DNA of 64,000 bases, from assembly GCF_005080685.1 (NCBI RefSeq), contig NZ_CP039371.1, positions 4,030,001-4,094,000 on the forward strand, written 5' to 3'. Shown piece by piece: positions 53,129 through 62,242 of the stretch. The notes below the pieces were generated by a model that was not told where the DNA came from, did no database searches, and saw only the letters and a list, made by a program, of their open reading frames with translations. The position numbers and the translations under genes are program-made. Numbering within the stretch: the first letter of the stretch is position 1; each line of letters opens with the position of its first letter. The stretch is from Pseudomonas putida (GTDB lineage Bacteria > Pseudomonadota > Gammaproteobacteria > Pseudomonadales > Pseudomonadaceae).

Positions 53129-55051
53129 TTACTCCGATTCTTGGCGACCACGCCGGGAAACCGCATGCGACAGGAGCTCAGCGAACTGCGCGACGGGCAT
53201 GGAGCCCAGGTCTGCGCCTTCGCGAGTACGCACTGCGACGGTTTGCGTTTCGACTTCGCGGTCCCCTATAACCAAAAGGTACGGGACCTTGAGCAAAGTA
53301 TGCTCGCGGATTTTAAAGCCGATCTTCTCATTTCTCAAGTCCGACTTGGCACGGAATCCGCTACCGTTCAGAGCATTTTCCACCTCGAGGGCGAAATCGG
53401 CCTGTTTGTCGGTGATATTCATGATCACGGCCTGGGTCGGTGCCAGCCAGGCTGGGAACACGCCGGCGTAGTGCTCGATGAGCATGCCGATGAAGCGTTC
53501 GAACGAGCCGAGGATGGCGCGGTGCAGCATCACCGGGCGCTTGCGCGCGTTGTCTTCGGCGATGTAGCTGGCGTCCAGGCGCTCTGGCAGGTTCGGGTCG
53601 TACTGCAGGGTACCACACTGCCAGTTACGGCCCAGGCAGTCACGCAGGGTGAACTCGATCTTCGGGCCGTAGAAGGCGCCCTCGCCCGGCTGGTATTCCC
53701 ACTCCAGGCCCGATTCGTTCAGGGCGTCGGCCAGTGCGGTTTCGGCACGGTCCCACAGCTCTTCGGAGCCTACGCGCTTGGCCGGACGGGTGGACAGCTT
53801 CATGGCGATGTCGCTGAAGCCGAAGTCCTTGTACACGTCCAGGGTCAGCTTGATGAAGTCGGCGGCTTCTTTCTTCACCTGGTCTTCGGTGCAGAAGATG
53901 TGCGCGTCGTCCTGGGTGAAGCCGCGCACGCGCATGATGCCGTGCAGCGCGCCGGACGGCTCGTTACGGTGGCAGGCACCGAACTCGGCCAGGCGCAGCG
54001 GCAGGTCGCGGTAGCTCTTCAGGCCCTGGTTGAACACCTGCACGTGGCACGGGCAGTTCATCGGCTTGACCGCGAAATCACGGCTTTCCGACGACGTGGT
54101 GAACATGTTCTCGGCGTAGTTGGACCAGTGGCCGGAACGCTCCCAGAGGATGCGGTCGACGACCTGCGGGGTCTTGATCTCGAGGTAGCCGTTCTTGCGC
54201 TGTACCTCGCGCATGTACTGCTCGAGCACCTGGTAGACGGTCCAGCCGGCCGGGTGCCAGAACACCATGCCCGGGGCTTCTTCCTGCAGGTGGAACAGGT
54301 CGAGCTGCTTGCCGATCTTGCGGTGGTCGCGTTTTTCGGCTTCTTCGATGCGCTGGATGTAGGCGGCCAGCTGCTTCTTGTCGGCCCAGGCGGTGCCGTA
54401 CACACGTTGCAGCTGCTCGTTCTTGGCATCGCCGCGCCAGTAGGCGCCGGACAGCTTGGTCAGCTTGAATGCCTTGAGGAAGCGCGTGTTCGGCACGTGC
54501 GGGCCACGGCACATGTCGACGTATTCTTCGTGGTAGTACAGGCCCATGGCCTGCTCGTCCGGCATGTCTTCGACCAGGCGCAGCTTGTAGTCTTCGCCAC
54601 GGGCCTTGAACACGTCGATGACTTCGGCGCGCGGAGTCATCTTCTTGATGACGTCGTAGTCCTTCTCGATCAGCTCCATCATGCGCTTTTCGATGGCGGC
54701 CATGTCTTCAGGGGTGAAGGGGCGCTCGTAGGCGATGTCGTAGTAGAAGCCTTCGTCGATGACCGGGCCGATCACCATCTTGGCGGTCGGGTACAGCTGT
54801 TTCACCGCGTGGCCGACCAGGTGGGCGCACGAGTGACGGATGATCTCCAGTCCCTCTTCATCTTTAGGGGTGATGATCTGCAGGGTGGCGTCTTTGTCGA
54901 TCAGGTCGCAGGCATCGACCAGCTTGCCGTCGACCTTGCCGGCGACGGTGGCCTTGGCCAGGCCCGCACCGATGGAGGCGGCGACTTCGGCTACGGATAC
55001 GGCGTGATCGAACGAACGTTGACTGCCATCGGGAAGAGTAATAATGGGCAT
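53129..55051 (-). CDS. thrS: Threonyl-tRNA synthetase
   Basis: A 640-residue class II synthetase. Domains in order: TGS-like N-terminus ([20 protein letters not shown]), editing domain with [16 protein letters not shown], catalytic core with [10 protein letters not shown] (zinc-binding Cys), [20 protein letters not shown] and QDDAHIF, then the anticodon domain [17 protein letters not shown]. Its stop codon TAA overlaps the region of the infC start. First gene of the thrS-infC-rpmI-rplT-pheST-ihfA block. Confidence 0.98.
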   Translation of the reverse strand: MPIITLPDGSQRSFDHAVSVAEVAASIGAGLAKATVAGKVDGKLVDACDLIDKDATLQIITPKDEEGLEIIRHSCAHLVGHAVKQLYPTAKMVIGPVIDEGFYYDIAYERPFTPEDMAAIEKRMMELIEKDYDVIKKMTPRAEVIDVFKARGEDYKLRLVEDMPDEQAMGLYYHEEYVDMCRGPHVPNTRFLKAFKLTKLSGAYWRGDAKNEQLQRVYGTAWADKKQLAAYIQRIEEAEKRDHRKIGKQLDLFHLQEEAPGMVFWHPAGWTVYQVLEQYMREVQRKNGYLEIKTPQVVDRILWERSGHWSNYAENMFTTSSESRDFAVKPMNCPCHVQVFNQGLKSYRDLPLRLAEFGACHRNEPSGALHGIMRVRGFTQDDAHIFCTEDQVKKEAADFIKLTLDVYKDFGFSDIAMKLSTRPAKRVGSEELWDRAETALADALNESGLEWEYQPGEGAFYGPKIEFTLRDCLGRNWQCGTLQYDPNLPERLDASYIAEDNARKRPVMLHRAILGSFERFIGMLIEHYAGVFPAWLAPTQAVIMNITDKQADFALEVENALNGSGFRAKSDLRNEKIGFKIREHTLLKVPYLLVIGDREVETQTVAVRTREGADLGSMPVAQFAELLSHAVSRRGRQESE

Positions 55052-55390
55052 GGCGCCTCCTCTCCTAGTGGTGACCCCTACCAAAGGTCACGTGGGTTGG
55101 GATGAGCCAGTACAAGATCCGACCTGTCTTCCACGGGGGAAGCCTGCCTCACAGTGGCAGAAGCCTTTCGGCTTACCAGGGACGAACCAGAGTGACTGGA
55201 AAGAAATAAAGATAGCTGCAGGCTGCACGTTGTCAGCTGCAAGCCGAGCATGCTAGCACGGGGCCTGGGCAGGCCGTAGAAAATATTTGGAAAATGGCAA
55301 CGAAGCGGTGAACTAATGCAAAAAATTTCCTATCAGACCAAGGGAAGCAACCTACTCTTGATGAGACCTTAACCCAAGGAGTAACTGGTT
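55052..55390 (-). other. thrS leader and promoter region
   Basis: This gap of 339 bp holds no gene. On the leftward transcript it would form a long thrS leader with at least two hairpins: GTGACC/GGTCAC at 55071-55091 and AAGCC-TTTC-GGCTT at 55161-55174. In E. coli, ThrS represses its own mRNA by binding a tRNA-like leader; such a function here is only a possibility. Confidence 0.4.
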
Positions 55391-55696
55391 ATGCGAGTAC
55401 CGTCTCTTCTGGCCCTGGCGGCCGCCGGCGCCCTGCTGCTGCCTGTGGCTGCCAATGCTGGCAACTTCCCTGCCGGGAAGGAGGGCCACTACATGACCCA
55501 GTGCCAACAGGTGGCCAGCGGCCAGGGCGTTGACGCCGCGACCGCGAAAAAGCACTGTGAGTGTGGCGCCCAGACGATCAAAAAGAATTTCACCGACGCA
55601 GAGATTGCCGACCTGGACAGCACTGATGGCGTCGACGCCAAGCTGATGCAGAAGGCGCAAGACGTTGTGAGACAGGCCTGCGCACCAAAGAGCTGA
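55391..55696 (+). CDS. Secreted Cys-containing hypothetical protein
   Basis: A 101-residue protein with a clear signal peptide (SLLALAAAGALLLPVAANA). The mature part has four Cys (YMTQCQQVAS, KHCECGAQTI and VRQACAPKS) and is mostly helical, suggesting a small disulphide-stabilised periplasmic protein. AAGGAG precedes the ATG. I know of no assigned function for this type of Pseudomonas protein. Confidence 0.85.
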   Translation: MRVPSLLALAAAGALLLPVAANAGNFPAGKEGHYMTQCQQVASGQGVDAATAKKHCECGAQTIKKNFTDAEIADLDSTDGVDAKLMQKAQDVVRQACAPKS

Positions 55697-55858
55697 AACC
55701 TTAAAGCCAGAGCAGGCCAGGGATTATTTGCCCTGGATCAATATCCTGCGAACGTAAAAGGCGCTACATCCGCAGAATTAGACTATGATGTTCCCCGTGC
55801 TCCGTAGCCTCGGCCGCATTGCACCACCGAAAAAACTAAATGTTCTGGAGATTCACCC

Positions 55859-56071
55859 ATGTCCAATCGCCAACAAGGCACCGTCAAATGGTTCAATGAT
55901 GAGAAAGGCTACGGCTTCATCACCCCAGCAGGCGGCGGCGACGACCTGTTCGTACACTTCAAAGCCATCGAATCCGACGGCTTCAAGAGCCTGAAAGAAG
56001 GCCAGACTGTTTCCTTCGTCGCCGAGCGCGGCCAGAAGGGCATGCAGGCTGCACAGGTTCGTCCGGAGTAA
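55859..56071 (+). CDS. Cold-shock domain protein
   Basis: A 70-residue single cold-shock domain: [17 protein letters not shown] (RNP1), [10 protein letters not shown] (RNP2) and [20 protein letters not shown]. It binds single-stranded nucleic acid and acts as RNA chaperone. The leader of about 60 bases and the strong terminator behind it suggest a single-gene transcript. It is paralogous to the gene at 24203-24418. Confidence 0.96.
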   Translation: MSNRQQGTVKWFNDEKGYGFITPAGGGDDLFVHFKAIESDGFKSLKEGQTVSFVAERGQKGMQAAQVRPE

Positions 56072-56084
56072 TTCGGATAGCTGT

Positions 56085-56115
56085 AAAAAAACCCGCCCTC
56101 GTGGCGGGTTTTTTT
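56085..56115 (+). terminator. Rho-independent terminator of the cold-shock gene
   Basis: AAAAAAACCCGCC and GGCGGGTTTTTTT form a stem around CTCGT, ending in seven T. It lies 14 bp after the stop codon and is symmetrical enough to work in both directions. Confidence 0.95.
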
Positions 56116-56130
56116 ATGGTGTTTTGCTGG

Positions 56131-56250
56131 GTCTGTGGTGGTCTGTGGTGGTCTGTGGTGGTCTGTGGTGGTCTGTGGTGGTCTGTGGTGGTCTGTGGTG
56201 GTCTGTGGTGGTCTGTGGTGGTCTGTGGTGGTCTGTGGTGGTCTGTGGTG
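56131..56250. repeat. 12-copy perfect 10-bp tandem repeat (GTCTGTGGTG)
   Basis: The unit GTCTGTGGTG is repeated twelve times without a mismatch from 56131 to 56250, then ends in the variant GTCTGTGCCG. Because 10 is not a multiple of 3, the repeat would shift any reading frame, and all frames through it yield low-complexity Gly-Leu-Trp text. It is therefore a non-coding minisatellite, joined directly to a REP pair. Confidence 0.97.
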
Positions 56251-56256
56251 GTCTGT

Positions 56257-56362
56257 GCCGGCCCCTTCGCGGGACAAGCCCGCTCCCACAGGTACCCCAC
56301 AGCGTTTGAAAACTGTGGAATACCTGTGGGAGCGGGCTTGTCCCGCGAAGGGGCCGGCACAG
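56257..56362. repeat. Inverted REP pair with 38-bp identical arms
   Basis: The left arm starts GCCGGCCCCTTCGCGGGACA at 56257 and the right arm ends with its inverse near 56360. Both continue through GCCCGCTCCCACAGGTA. The spacer is about 30 bp. The strand as a whole can form a long cruciform or hairpin. Confidence 0.9.
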
Positions 56363-56371
56363 ACAACTACA

Positions 56372-56689
56372 TCACCCGCAGTTGACCCGCGTCACCACGC
56401 CCTGCTCGTCCACGCCCAGGTTCAACCGCTCGGACCGATACTCCAGGGTCACCACGTCATGCGGCTTGAGGATGCGTGCCATCTGCGAACCACTGGCCTT
56501 GCGCGCCTGCTCCAGCAGCTCGGCGGTGCCTGGCTTGCCGATGGCGAAATCGGCGCCGCTGGCCTGGCAGCGACCATCGTTGCCTACCGGGGCGGTCGGG
56601 GCTGTGGTGCCCGACGAGCCACCACTGCTGCAACCGGCCAGGGCGGTGGCCAGCAGCAAGGTCGCCAGGGAAGCACGGGTACGGAACAT
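56372..56689 (-). CDS. Lipoprotein with peptidase-inhibitor I78 domain
   Basis: A 105-residue lipoprotein. The signal sequence ends in the lipobox LAGC (Cys20) of SLATLLLATALAGCSSGG, so it should be anchored in a membrane. The mature domain (GRCQASGADFAIGKPGTAEL, ARKASGSQMARILKPHDVVT, YRSERLNLGVDEQGVVTRVN, Cys) follows the I78 serine-peptidase inhibitor pattern with a disulphide pair. GGAGG five bases before the ATG sets the start at 56689. Confidence 0.88.
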   Translation of the reverse strand: MFRTRASLATLLLATALAGCSSGGSSGTTAPTAPVGNDGRCQASGADFAIGKPGTAELLEQARKASGSQMARILKPHDVVTLEYRSERLNLGVDEQGVVTRVNCG

Positions 56690-56975
56690 GAATCCTCCTA
56701 ATCGAATTGGGAACTGTCTATTGCGACACTTCCGCTTACGGTTTGTTGCAAAACCGACAAAGTCTGCCTGAATAGGCGACCCGGGGTGCAAGACAATCGT
56801 CACCGGATTTTGCACAGGGTGCTTGGTTTGTGGCTGATGGCCTTTTATTCTTAGGTCGCAGAGCCATTGACGCAAAGTCATGATTCACTGCAAGAAGTGG
56901 AGCGCACCGTGCCTCCATCGAACGCCAGGATCCGGCGTTCGCCCCTCCGCACCAGGCCCGCAGCGAGAGCCTTTC

Positions 56976-57188
56976 ATGAGCAGCCACAGTATCGACGCCG
57001 ACATCAAGGTCAAATGGGCCGAGGGCCAGAGTGCCTATAGCCCGGGAACACCGGAGGAACTGTTGCTGATTGCCATCGACCTGCTGGTGCGTGATCGCGG
57101 CAGCGAGGCGGCGCGTAGCTTTATCGACCAGGTGTTCGAGCGGTATGCGCCGCATGGGGCGGTGGCTATCGAGCCGAGTGCCGGGTGA
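56976..57188 (+). CDS. Conserved small hypothetical protein, 70 aa
   Basis: A 70-residue acidic protein: MSSHSIDADIKVKWAEGQSA, then TPEELLLIAIDLLVRDRGSE and a helix RSFIDQVFERYAPHG. No signal peptide. The ATG at 56976 has GAGAG upstream. I do not recognise a family; composition and codon use look genuinely coding. The gene stands alone before a REP pair. Confidence 0.6.
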   Translation: MSSHSIDADIKVKWAEGQSAYSPGTPEELLLIAIDLLVRDRGSEAARSFIDQVFERYAPHGAVAIEPSAG

Positions 57189-57207
57189 TAGGCTGATCGG
57201 TGGGGGA

Positions 57208-57334
57208 TGGCACGGGCTGCGCCCGTGTTCGCGGGGCAAGCCCGCTCCCACAGGATCTTCACCGTCCTGGAAAAAGGCGCGGTCGTTGTGGGAGCGGGCT
57301 TGCCCCGCGAACACCGGCGCAGCCGGTGCCATCC
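57208..57334. repeat. Inverted REP pair
   Basis: GCGGGGCAAGCCCGCTCCCA (around 57232) and its inverse TGGGAGCGGGCTTGCCCCGC (around 57289) face each other, flanked by GGGCTGCGCCCG and CCGGCGCAGCCGG hairpins. It lies between the small protein gene and the end of the ribose operon. Confidence 0.9.
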
Positions 57335-57341
57335 ACATCAG

Positions 57342-57740
57342 CTAGAAGATCACCCCAGAGATCAGGGCAATGTTGGTATAGGGCTGGCACTCACCCGTGC
57401 GGACCACGGCCCGGGCACTTCGCGACAGCTCCTTGAACGCCTCGTGGCTCACCCACTCACGCTTGCCCAGCTTGCGCTGCGAACGCTCGATCTCGACCAT
57501 GGCCGGGGGCACCACGGCTTTCATCTCCTCGGCCAACACGTGCCGCTCCACCTGCAACTCGCTCAGCACCACCCGCAGCACACTGGAAAAGTCCGGCACC
57601 CCCGGTGTCAGCGCCAGGTCGATCACTTCCACCCCCGCCGGCACCGGCAACCCGGCATCACCGATCACCAGGATGTCGCCATGCCCCATCCCGGCGATCA
57701 CCCGCGACAAGGCCACGTTCAGCAGAGGGGTCTTCTTCAT
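57342..57740 (-). CDS. rbsD: D-ribose pyranase
   Basis: A 132-residue cytoplasmic enzyme converting beta-pyranose to furanose ribose for the kinase. [20 protein letters not shown] contains the catalytic His near residue 20, and [30 protein letters not shown] and [17 protein letters not shown] are family-typical. The start overlaps the rbsK stop by 4 bp. It is the last gene of rbsBACRKD. Confidence 0.96.
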   Translation of the reverse strand: MKKTPLLNVALSRVIAGMGHGDILVIGDAGLPVPAGVEVIDLALTPGVPDFSSVLRVVLSELQVERHVLAEEMKAVVPPAMVEIERSQRKLGKREWVSHEAFKELSRSARAVVRTGECQPYTNIALISGVIF

Positions 57741-58645
57741 GGGTCCAGTTCCTTCAGACAAGGGATGGATGGCTGGGCACCCACGCGGGTGACCGACAAC
57801 GCTGCAGCGCGCTGGCCGAAGGCAATGGCCTCGCCCTCCTCCAGCCCACGTACCAGGCCGGCGGCAAAGCCACCGATGAAGGTATCGCCTGCCGCCGTGG
57901 TGTCCAGCGCCTTGACCTTCGGCGCGGGGTAATGCGCGCTGCCCTCAGGGCTGACGAACAAGGCCCCCTGGGCGCCCAGGGTCACGATCACCTTGCCGGC
58001 GCCCAACTGTAACAGGTGCTGGGCCGCAGCGCGGGCGCTGGCCTCATCGTTCACGACAAGGCCGGTCAACGCCTCGGCCTCGCTTTCGTTGGGCGTGAGG
58101 TAGTCGATATGGGGCAGCCATTCGGACGGCAGCGGGCCGGTGGCCGGCGCCGGATTGAGGATCACCCGCTTGCCCAGCGCATGCCCGCGGGCCAGGGTCC
58201 AGGCCACGGTATCGGCCGGGACCTCGAGCTGGCAGATGATCACTTCGGCAGCCTGCAGCAACGCATCGAAACGCTGCACGGCTTGCGGCGTCAGCAGGCC
58301 GTTGCCACCTGGGACGATGACGATGCAGTTCTGGCTGCTGGCATCCACGGTGATCAGCGCCACGCCGCTGGACACACCCTCGCATACGCTCACGCCCTGG
58401 CAGTCGATGCCCTCCACTTCCAATGCCGCGCGCAGTTGCTCGCCATAGGCGTCGTCACCGACGTTGCCGACCATGGCCACGCTGCCACCCAGGCGCGCCA
58501 CGGCAACCGCCTGGTTGGCGCCCTTGCCGCCCGGCAAGGTGAAAAACGCATCGCCGGCCAGGGTCTCGCCCGGCCGTGGCAGCCGCTGGGCGCGGGCCAC
58601 CAGGTCCATGTTGAGGCTGCCTACCACCACTACCTTGGCCTGCAT
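57737..58645 (-). CDS. rbsK: Ribokinase
   Basis: A 302-residue PfkB-family kinase forming ribose 5-phosphate. The sugar-binding N-terminus [20 protein letters not shown] and [16 protein letters not shown] are present, and [17 protein letters not shown] carries the catalytic Asp and anion hole. It follows rbsR by 9 bp and overlaps rbsD by 4 bp. Confidence 0.97.
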   Translation of the reverse strand: MQAKVVVVGSLNMDLVARAQRLPRPGETLAGDAFFTLPGGKGANQAVAVARLGGSVAMVGNVGDDAYGEQLRAALEVEGIDCQGVSVCEGVSSGVALITVDASSQNCIVIVPGGNGLLTPQAVQRFDALLQAAEVIICQLEVPADTVAWTLARGHALGKRVILNPAPATGPLPSEWLPHIDYLTPNESEAEALTGLVVNDEASARAAAQHLLQLGAGKVIVTLGAQGALFVSPEGSAHYPAPKVKALDTTAAGDTFIGGFAAGLVRGLEEGEAIAFGQRAAALSVTRVGAQPSIPCLKELDP

Positions 58646-58654
58646 GGCTATTCC

Positions 58655-59674
58655 TTAGCGGTAATCGTTGAACAGGGTCGGGCGCGGCCCGGTGGACTCG
58701 CGTGGCACGATGCGCGGGGCGACGATGCGCTGCTGGGCCGGGCCGTGCGGGTCGCCGATGCGGGTCAGCAACAACGCCGCGGCGCTGTCGCCCAACTCCC
58801 GAATCGACTGGCCCACGGTACTCAGCGCCGGGTACACGTAGCGGCTCAGCTCGATGTCGTCGAAGCCGATCACCGACAGCTCGCCGGGCACGCTGATGTT
58901 GCGCTCGGCGGCGGCGCGCAGCACGCCGAAGCCGATCATGTCGTTACCGGCGAAAATCGCCGTGGGCCGCTCGCCATCGAGCAACTGCGCGGCCGTGGCA
59001 TGGCCGCCGGGGCTGGTGAAGTCGCAGTGCTGCACGCGGTTGCTGGCCACCGCCAGTCGCGCCTCGGCCATGGCCCGGCGGAAACCGGCCAGGCGCAAGC
59101 GGCTGACACCGGTCTCGGCCGGGCCGCCGATGTAGGCGATGTCCTCGTGACCCAGCTCCAGCAGGTGGCGGGTGGCGAGGTAGGCGCCGTGCTCGTGGTC
59201 GATGCGCACCAGGTCGGCGTCGACACCTTCGAGCTCGCGGTCGACGATGACCATGGGCGTGCGCACGCTGGCGAGGCTTTGCAGCAGGTCCTGGTCTTCA
59301 CCCACCGACGCCACCACCAGTCCGTCGATGCGTTTTTCCAGCAGCACGCGCAGGTAGCTGCGCTGCTTCTGGGGGTTGTCGTCGGAGTTGCACAGGATCA
59401 CGCAATAGCCGTTGCGCTCGCAGGCATCCTCGATGCCCCGGGCCAGTTCGGCGAAGTACGGGTTGACGCTGTTGGGCACCAGCAGGCCGATGGTGGCGGT
59501 GCTGCGGGCCTTGAGCGACCGGGCCACGGCGCTGGGCACGTAGTCGAGGTCGCGGATCGCGGCCTCGACCTTGAGCCGCACATGCTCGCTGACAGGGCGC
59601 GTCTTGTTCAGCACATGGGACACGGTGGTGTAGGAAATGCCCGCTAGGGCCGCGACGTCTTTGATGGTTGCCAT
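58655..59674 (-). CDS. rbsR: LacI-family repressor of the ribose operon
   Basis: A 339-residue LacI-type repressor. The DNA-binding head is MATIKDVAALAGISYTTVSH with the hinge helix SAVARSLKARST, followed by a ribose-binding core (LVPNSVNPYFAELARGIEDA, VSVIGFDDIELSRYVYPALS-like text). The start at 59674 is the canonical MATIKDVA. Encoded inside the operon that it controls, 4 bp behind rbsC; its likely operator lies upstream of rbsB. Confidence 0.95.
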   Translation of the reverse strand: MATIKDVAALAGISYTTVSHVLNKTRPVSEHVRLKVEAAIRDLDYVPSAVARSLKARSTATIGLLVPNSVNPYFAELARGIEDACERNGYCVILCNSDDNPQKQRSYLRVLLEKRIDGLVVASVGEDQDLLQSLASVRTPMVIVDRELEGVDADLVRIDHEHGAYLATRHLLELGHEDIAYIGGPAETGVSRLRLAGFRRAMAEARLAVASNRVQHCDFTSPGGHATAAQLLDGERPTAIFAGNDMIGFGVLRAAAERNISVPGELSVIGFDDIELSRYVYPALSTVGQSIRELGDSAAALLLTRIGDPHGPAQQRIVAPRIVPRESTGPRPTLFNDYR

Positions 59675-59678
59675 GGTT

Positions 59679-60674
59679 TCAGTTCCGCCGGCCTGCACGC
59701 CGGCTGCGATAAGTGTCGAGCACCACGGCGATGACGATGACCGCCCCGGTGATGATGCGCTTGGTGGGTTCGGAAGCGCCGATCTGGGCCAGACCTGCGG
59801 CCAGTACGGAAATGATCAGCACGCCGATGAAGGTGCTGATGACCGAGCCGCGCCCGCCCATCAGGCTGGTGCCGCCGATCACCACGGCGGCGATCACCTG
59901 CAGCTCGAGGCCGGCGCCGGCATTGGGGTCGGCGGCCTCCAGGCGGGAAATCTGGAACAACGCGGCCAGCCCGGCGAGCAGGCCCATCAGGGCGAAGACC
60001 AGGACCTTGTAGGGACGCGGATCGATGCCGGCCAGGCGCACGGCCTCTTCGTTGGTGCCGATGCCGATCAGGTAGCGCCCGAACACGGTGCGGGTCAGCA
60101 CCAAGTGTGCCAGCACGATCACCAGCAAGGCGATGAGGAAGGCCGGCGAGATACCGAAGGCCAGCGGGTTGGAGAACCAGGCATAGGCATCGCCGATGTA
60201 GGCGGTGCGCGAGTCGGTGAACTGGTAGGCAAGGCCACGGGCCATTTCCAGCACGCCGAGCGAAACGATGAACGACGGAATGCGCCAGGCCACGGTGACG
60301 CCACCGGTGATGCTGCCGGCCAGGGCGGCGATGGCCATGCCCAGCAGTGCAGCCGGCAGCACGCCCCAGCCCCAGCCGAGGATCGCCACGCTCACGGTCG
60401 AGGCCGCCAGGGCCAGCACCGAGCCCACCGACAGGTCGATGCCGCCGACGATGAGCACGAAGGTCATGCCCACGGCCAGCACCATCAGGTCGGGGATCTG
60501 GTTGGCCAGGGTGCTGAAGGTGGCGTACGACCAGAAGTGGCTGCTGAGCAACGAGAACAGCACGATCATCGCCAGCAAGGCACCAGCCAGGCCCAGGTAG
60601 GTGCCCAGGCCGAAGTACGGGCCGCTGCGCCGCACCGGGGTGCTGTCGGGAGTGTCGAGGGGGGAGCTTTTCAT
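59679..60674 (-). CDS. rbsC: Ribose ABC transporter permease
   Basis: A 331-residue inner-membrane permease with eight or more helices. MTFVLIVGGIDLSVGSVLAL is the sugar-permease signature, followed by the coupling loop GIGTNEEAVRLAGIDPRPYK and AAVVIGGTSLMGGRGSVIST. The start overlaps the rbsA stop by 4 bp. Confidence 0.96.
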   Translation of the reverse strand: MKSSPLDTPDSTPVRRSGPYFGLGTYLGLAGALLAMIVLFSLLSSHFWSYATFSTLANQIPDLMVLAVGMTFVLIVGGIDLSVGSVLALAASTVSVAILGWGWGVLPAALLGMAIAALAGSITGGVTVAWRIPSFIVSLGVLEMARGLAYQFTDSRTAYIGDAYAWFSNPLAFGISPAFLIALLVIVLAHLVLTRTVFGRYLIGIGTNEEAVRLAGIDPRPYKVLVFALMGLLAGLAALFQISRLEAADPNAGAGLELQVIAAVVIGGTSLMGGRGSVISTFIGVLIISVLAAGLAQIGASEPTKRIITGAVIVIAVVLDTYRSRRAGRRN

Positions 60675-62230
60675 GGGTCCATCCTGGGCGCTGCATCGTG
60701 CAGCAGGGCATCACGTTTTCGGTAGCCGGCGAAGGCCGCGGCCAGTAGCTGGTCCTGGCTCCAGTGCTCGCGGGCGAAGGTGTCGATCAGGCGTCCGGCG
60801 CTGAGTACGGCGATGCGGTCGCAGATCAGCATCAACTCGCGCAGGTCGCTGGACACCACCACCAAGGCCTTGCCCTGGCGCGCCAGTTCGGCCAGCAGGC
60901 CGTAGATGTCGAATTTGGCACCGACGTCGATGCCACGGGTGGGCTCGTCGAACAGCAGCACCTGGCAGTCGCGGGCCAACCAGCGGCCAATCACCACCTT
61001 CTGCTGGTTGCCACCGGACAGCTCGCCAACCACCTGTTGCGGGCCGGCACTGCGGATGCGCAAGGCCTCGATCTGGCGCTCGGCCAGGGCCTGTTCGGCG
61101 CCGGCATCGAGCAGCCCGGCGCGAGACACGGCCTCCAGGTTGCCCAGCGACAGGTTGGCGCCGATCGACTGCGACAGCAGCAGGCCTTCGCCCTTGCGGT
61201 CTTCGGTGATCAGGGCGATGCCGGCTTTGACTGCGGCCTTGGGCGAGTCGATGGTCACCTGGCGCAAGGGTTGGCCGATGGCGATCTGGCCGGTATCGGC
61301 GCGGTCGGCGCCGTAGATCAGGCGCAGCAACTCGGTGCGTCCGGCGCCGATCAGCCCGGAGATGCCGAAGATCTCCCCTGCCCTGACTTCGAACGACACA
61401 TCGCGCACCTTGCTGCCACGTCCCAGGCCCTCGACCTTGAGCAGCGTGCCGCCGAGCGTGCGGCGGCCCAGGTCGATGTGCTCGGCGAGTTCGCGGCCGA
61501 CCATCAGGTTGACCAGCTCGGCGCTGCTGTAACGCTGGATCGGTTCGTCGCACACCAACTGCCCATCGCGCAGCACGACGATGCGCTGGGCCACGCGCTG
61601 CAGTTCTTCGAGGCGATGGGAGATGTAGACGATGGCCACGCCGCGCTGGCGCAAGCGCTCGATCTGGGTGAACAGCAGCTCGACCTCACGTGCGGTGAGC
61701 ATGGCCGTGGGTTCGTCGAAAATCAGCACATGGCAGTCACCGATCAGGTTGCGGGCGATCTCCACCATCTGCTGGTGGCCGATACCCAATTCACCGACGA
61801 GGGTGTCCGGGTCGATGGCCTCCAGGCCGACCTGGGCCATGGCCGCCTGGGCCAGCTGGCGCAGGCGCTTCTGGTCGACCCAGCCAAAACGGCTGGGCAG
61901 GTTGTCGAGAAACAGGTTTTCCGCCACGGTCAGGGTCGGCAGCAGGTTGAGCTCCTGCATGACCATGCGCACGCCGAGGTGCTCGGCGTGGCTGCGGCTG
62001 CCTGGGGCGTAGGCCTGGCCGCGATAGGTCATCTGCCCGGTGGTCGGGGTTTCCAGGCCACAGATGAGCTTGGACAGCGTGCTCTTGCCGGCGCCGTTCT
62101 CGCCGGTCAGCGCCAGCACCTCGCCGGCGCGCAGGCTCAGGCTGACGCCCGCGAGCACGGGCTGGGCGTAGGTCTTGCCCAGGCCGGTGGCGACCAGCAC
62201 CACGTCATTGGCCGATGCAGACATGGCCAC
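60671..62230 (-). CDS. rbsA: Ribose ABC transporter, double ATPase
   Basis: A 519-residue protein with two ATPase cassettes. The first has Walker A GENGAGKSTL, signature-like LGIGHQQMVEIARNL and Walker B LIFDEPTAML. The second has a degenerate GLIGAGRTELLRLI Walker A, as usual in RbsA, but an intact signature LSGGNQQKVVIGRWL and LLFDEPTRGIDVG. ATG codons at 62230 and 62224 are alternative starts. Confidence 0.97.
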   Translation of the reverse strand: MAMSASANDVVLVATGLGKTYAQPVLAGVSLSLRAGEVLALTGENGAGKSTLSKLICGLETPTTGQMTYRGQAYAPGSRSHAEHLGVRMVMQELNLLPTLTVAENLFLDNLPSRFGWVDQKRLRQLAQAAMAQVGLEAIDPDTLVGELGIGHQQMVEIARNLIGDCHVLIFDEPTAMLTAREVELLFTQIERLRQRGVAIVYISHRLEELQRVAQRIVVLRDGQLVCDEPIQRYSSAELVNLMVGRELAEHIDLGRRTLGGTLLKVEGLGRGSKVRDVSFEVRAGEIFGISGLIGAGRTELLRLIYGADRADTGQIAIGQPLRQVTIDSPKAAVKAGIALITEDRKGEGLLLSQSIGANLSLGNLEAVSRAGLLDAGAEQALAERQIEALRIRSAGPQQVVGELSGGNQQKVVIGRWLARDCQVLLFDEPTRGIDVGAKFDIYGLLAELARQGKALVVVSSDLRELMLICDRIAVLSAGRLIDTFAREHWSQDQLLAAAFAGYRKRDALLHDAAPRMDP

Positions 62231-62242
62231 TCTCCTGCGGGG

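Noticed and set aside
53141..55105. Long plus-strand frame opposite thrS
   Set aside because: Shadow of thrS caused by GC-rich codon bias; no ribosome site and no family resemblance.
55052..55390. T-box riboswitch in front of thrS
   Set aside because: T-boxes are not expected in Pseudomonas and no T-box core sequence or terminator/antiterminator pair is visible.
56131..56250. CRISPR array
   Set aside because: The repeats are 10 bp, directly abutting and without spacers; no cas genes are present.
56101..56385. Frames giving repeated VCGGLWWSV text
   Set aside because: They only translate the 10-bp tandem repeat and the REP arms; no ribosome site belongs to a gene here.
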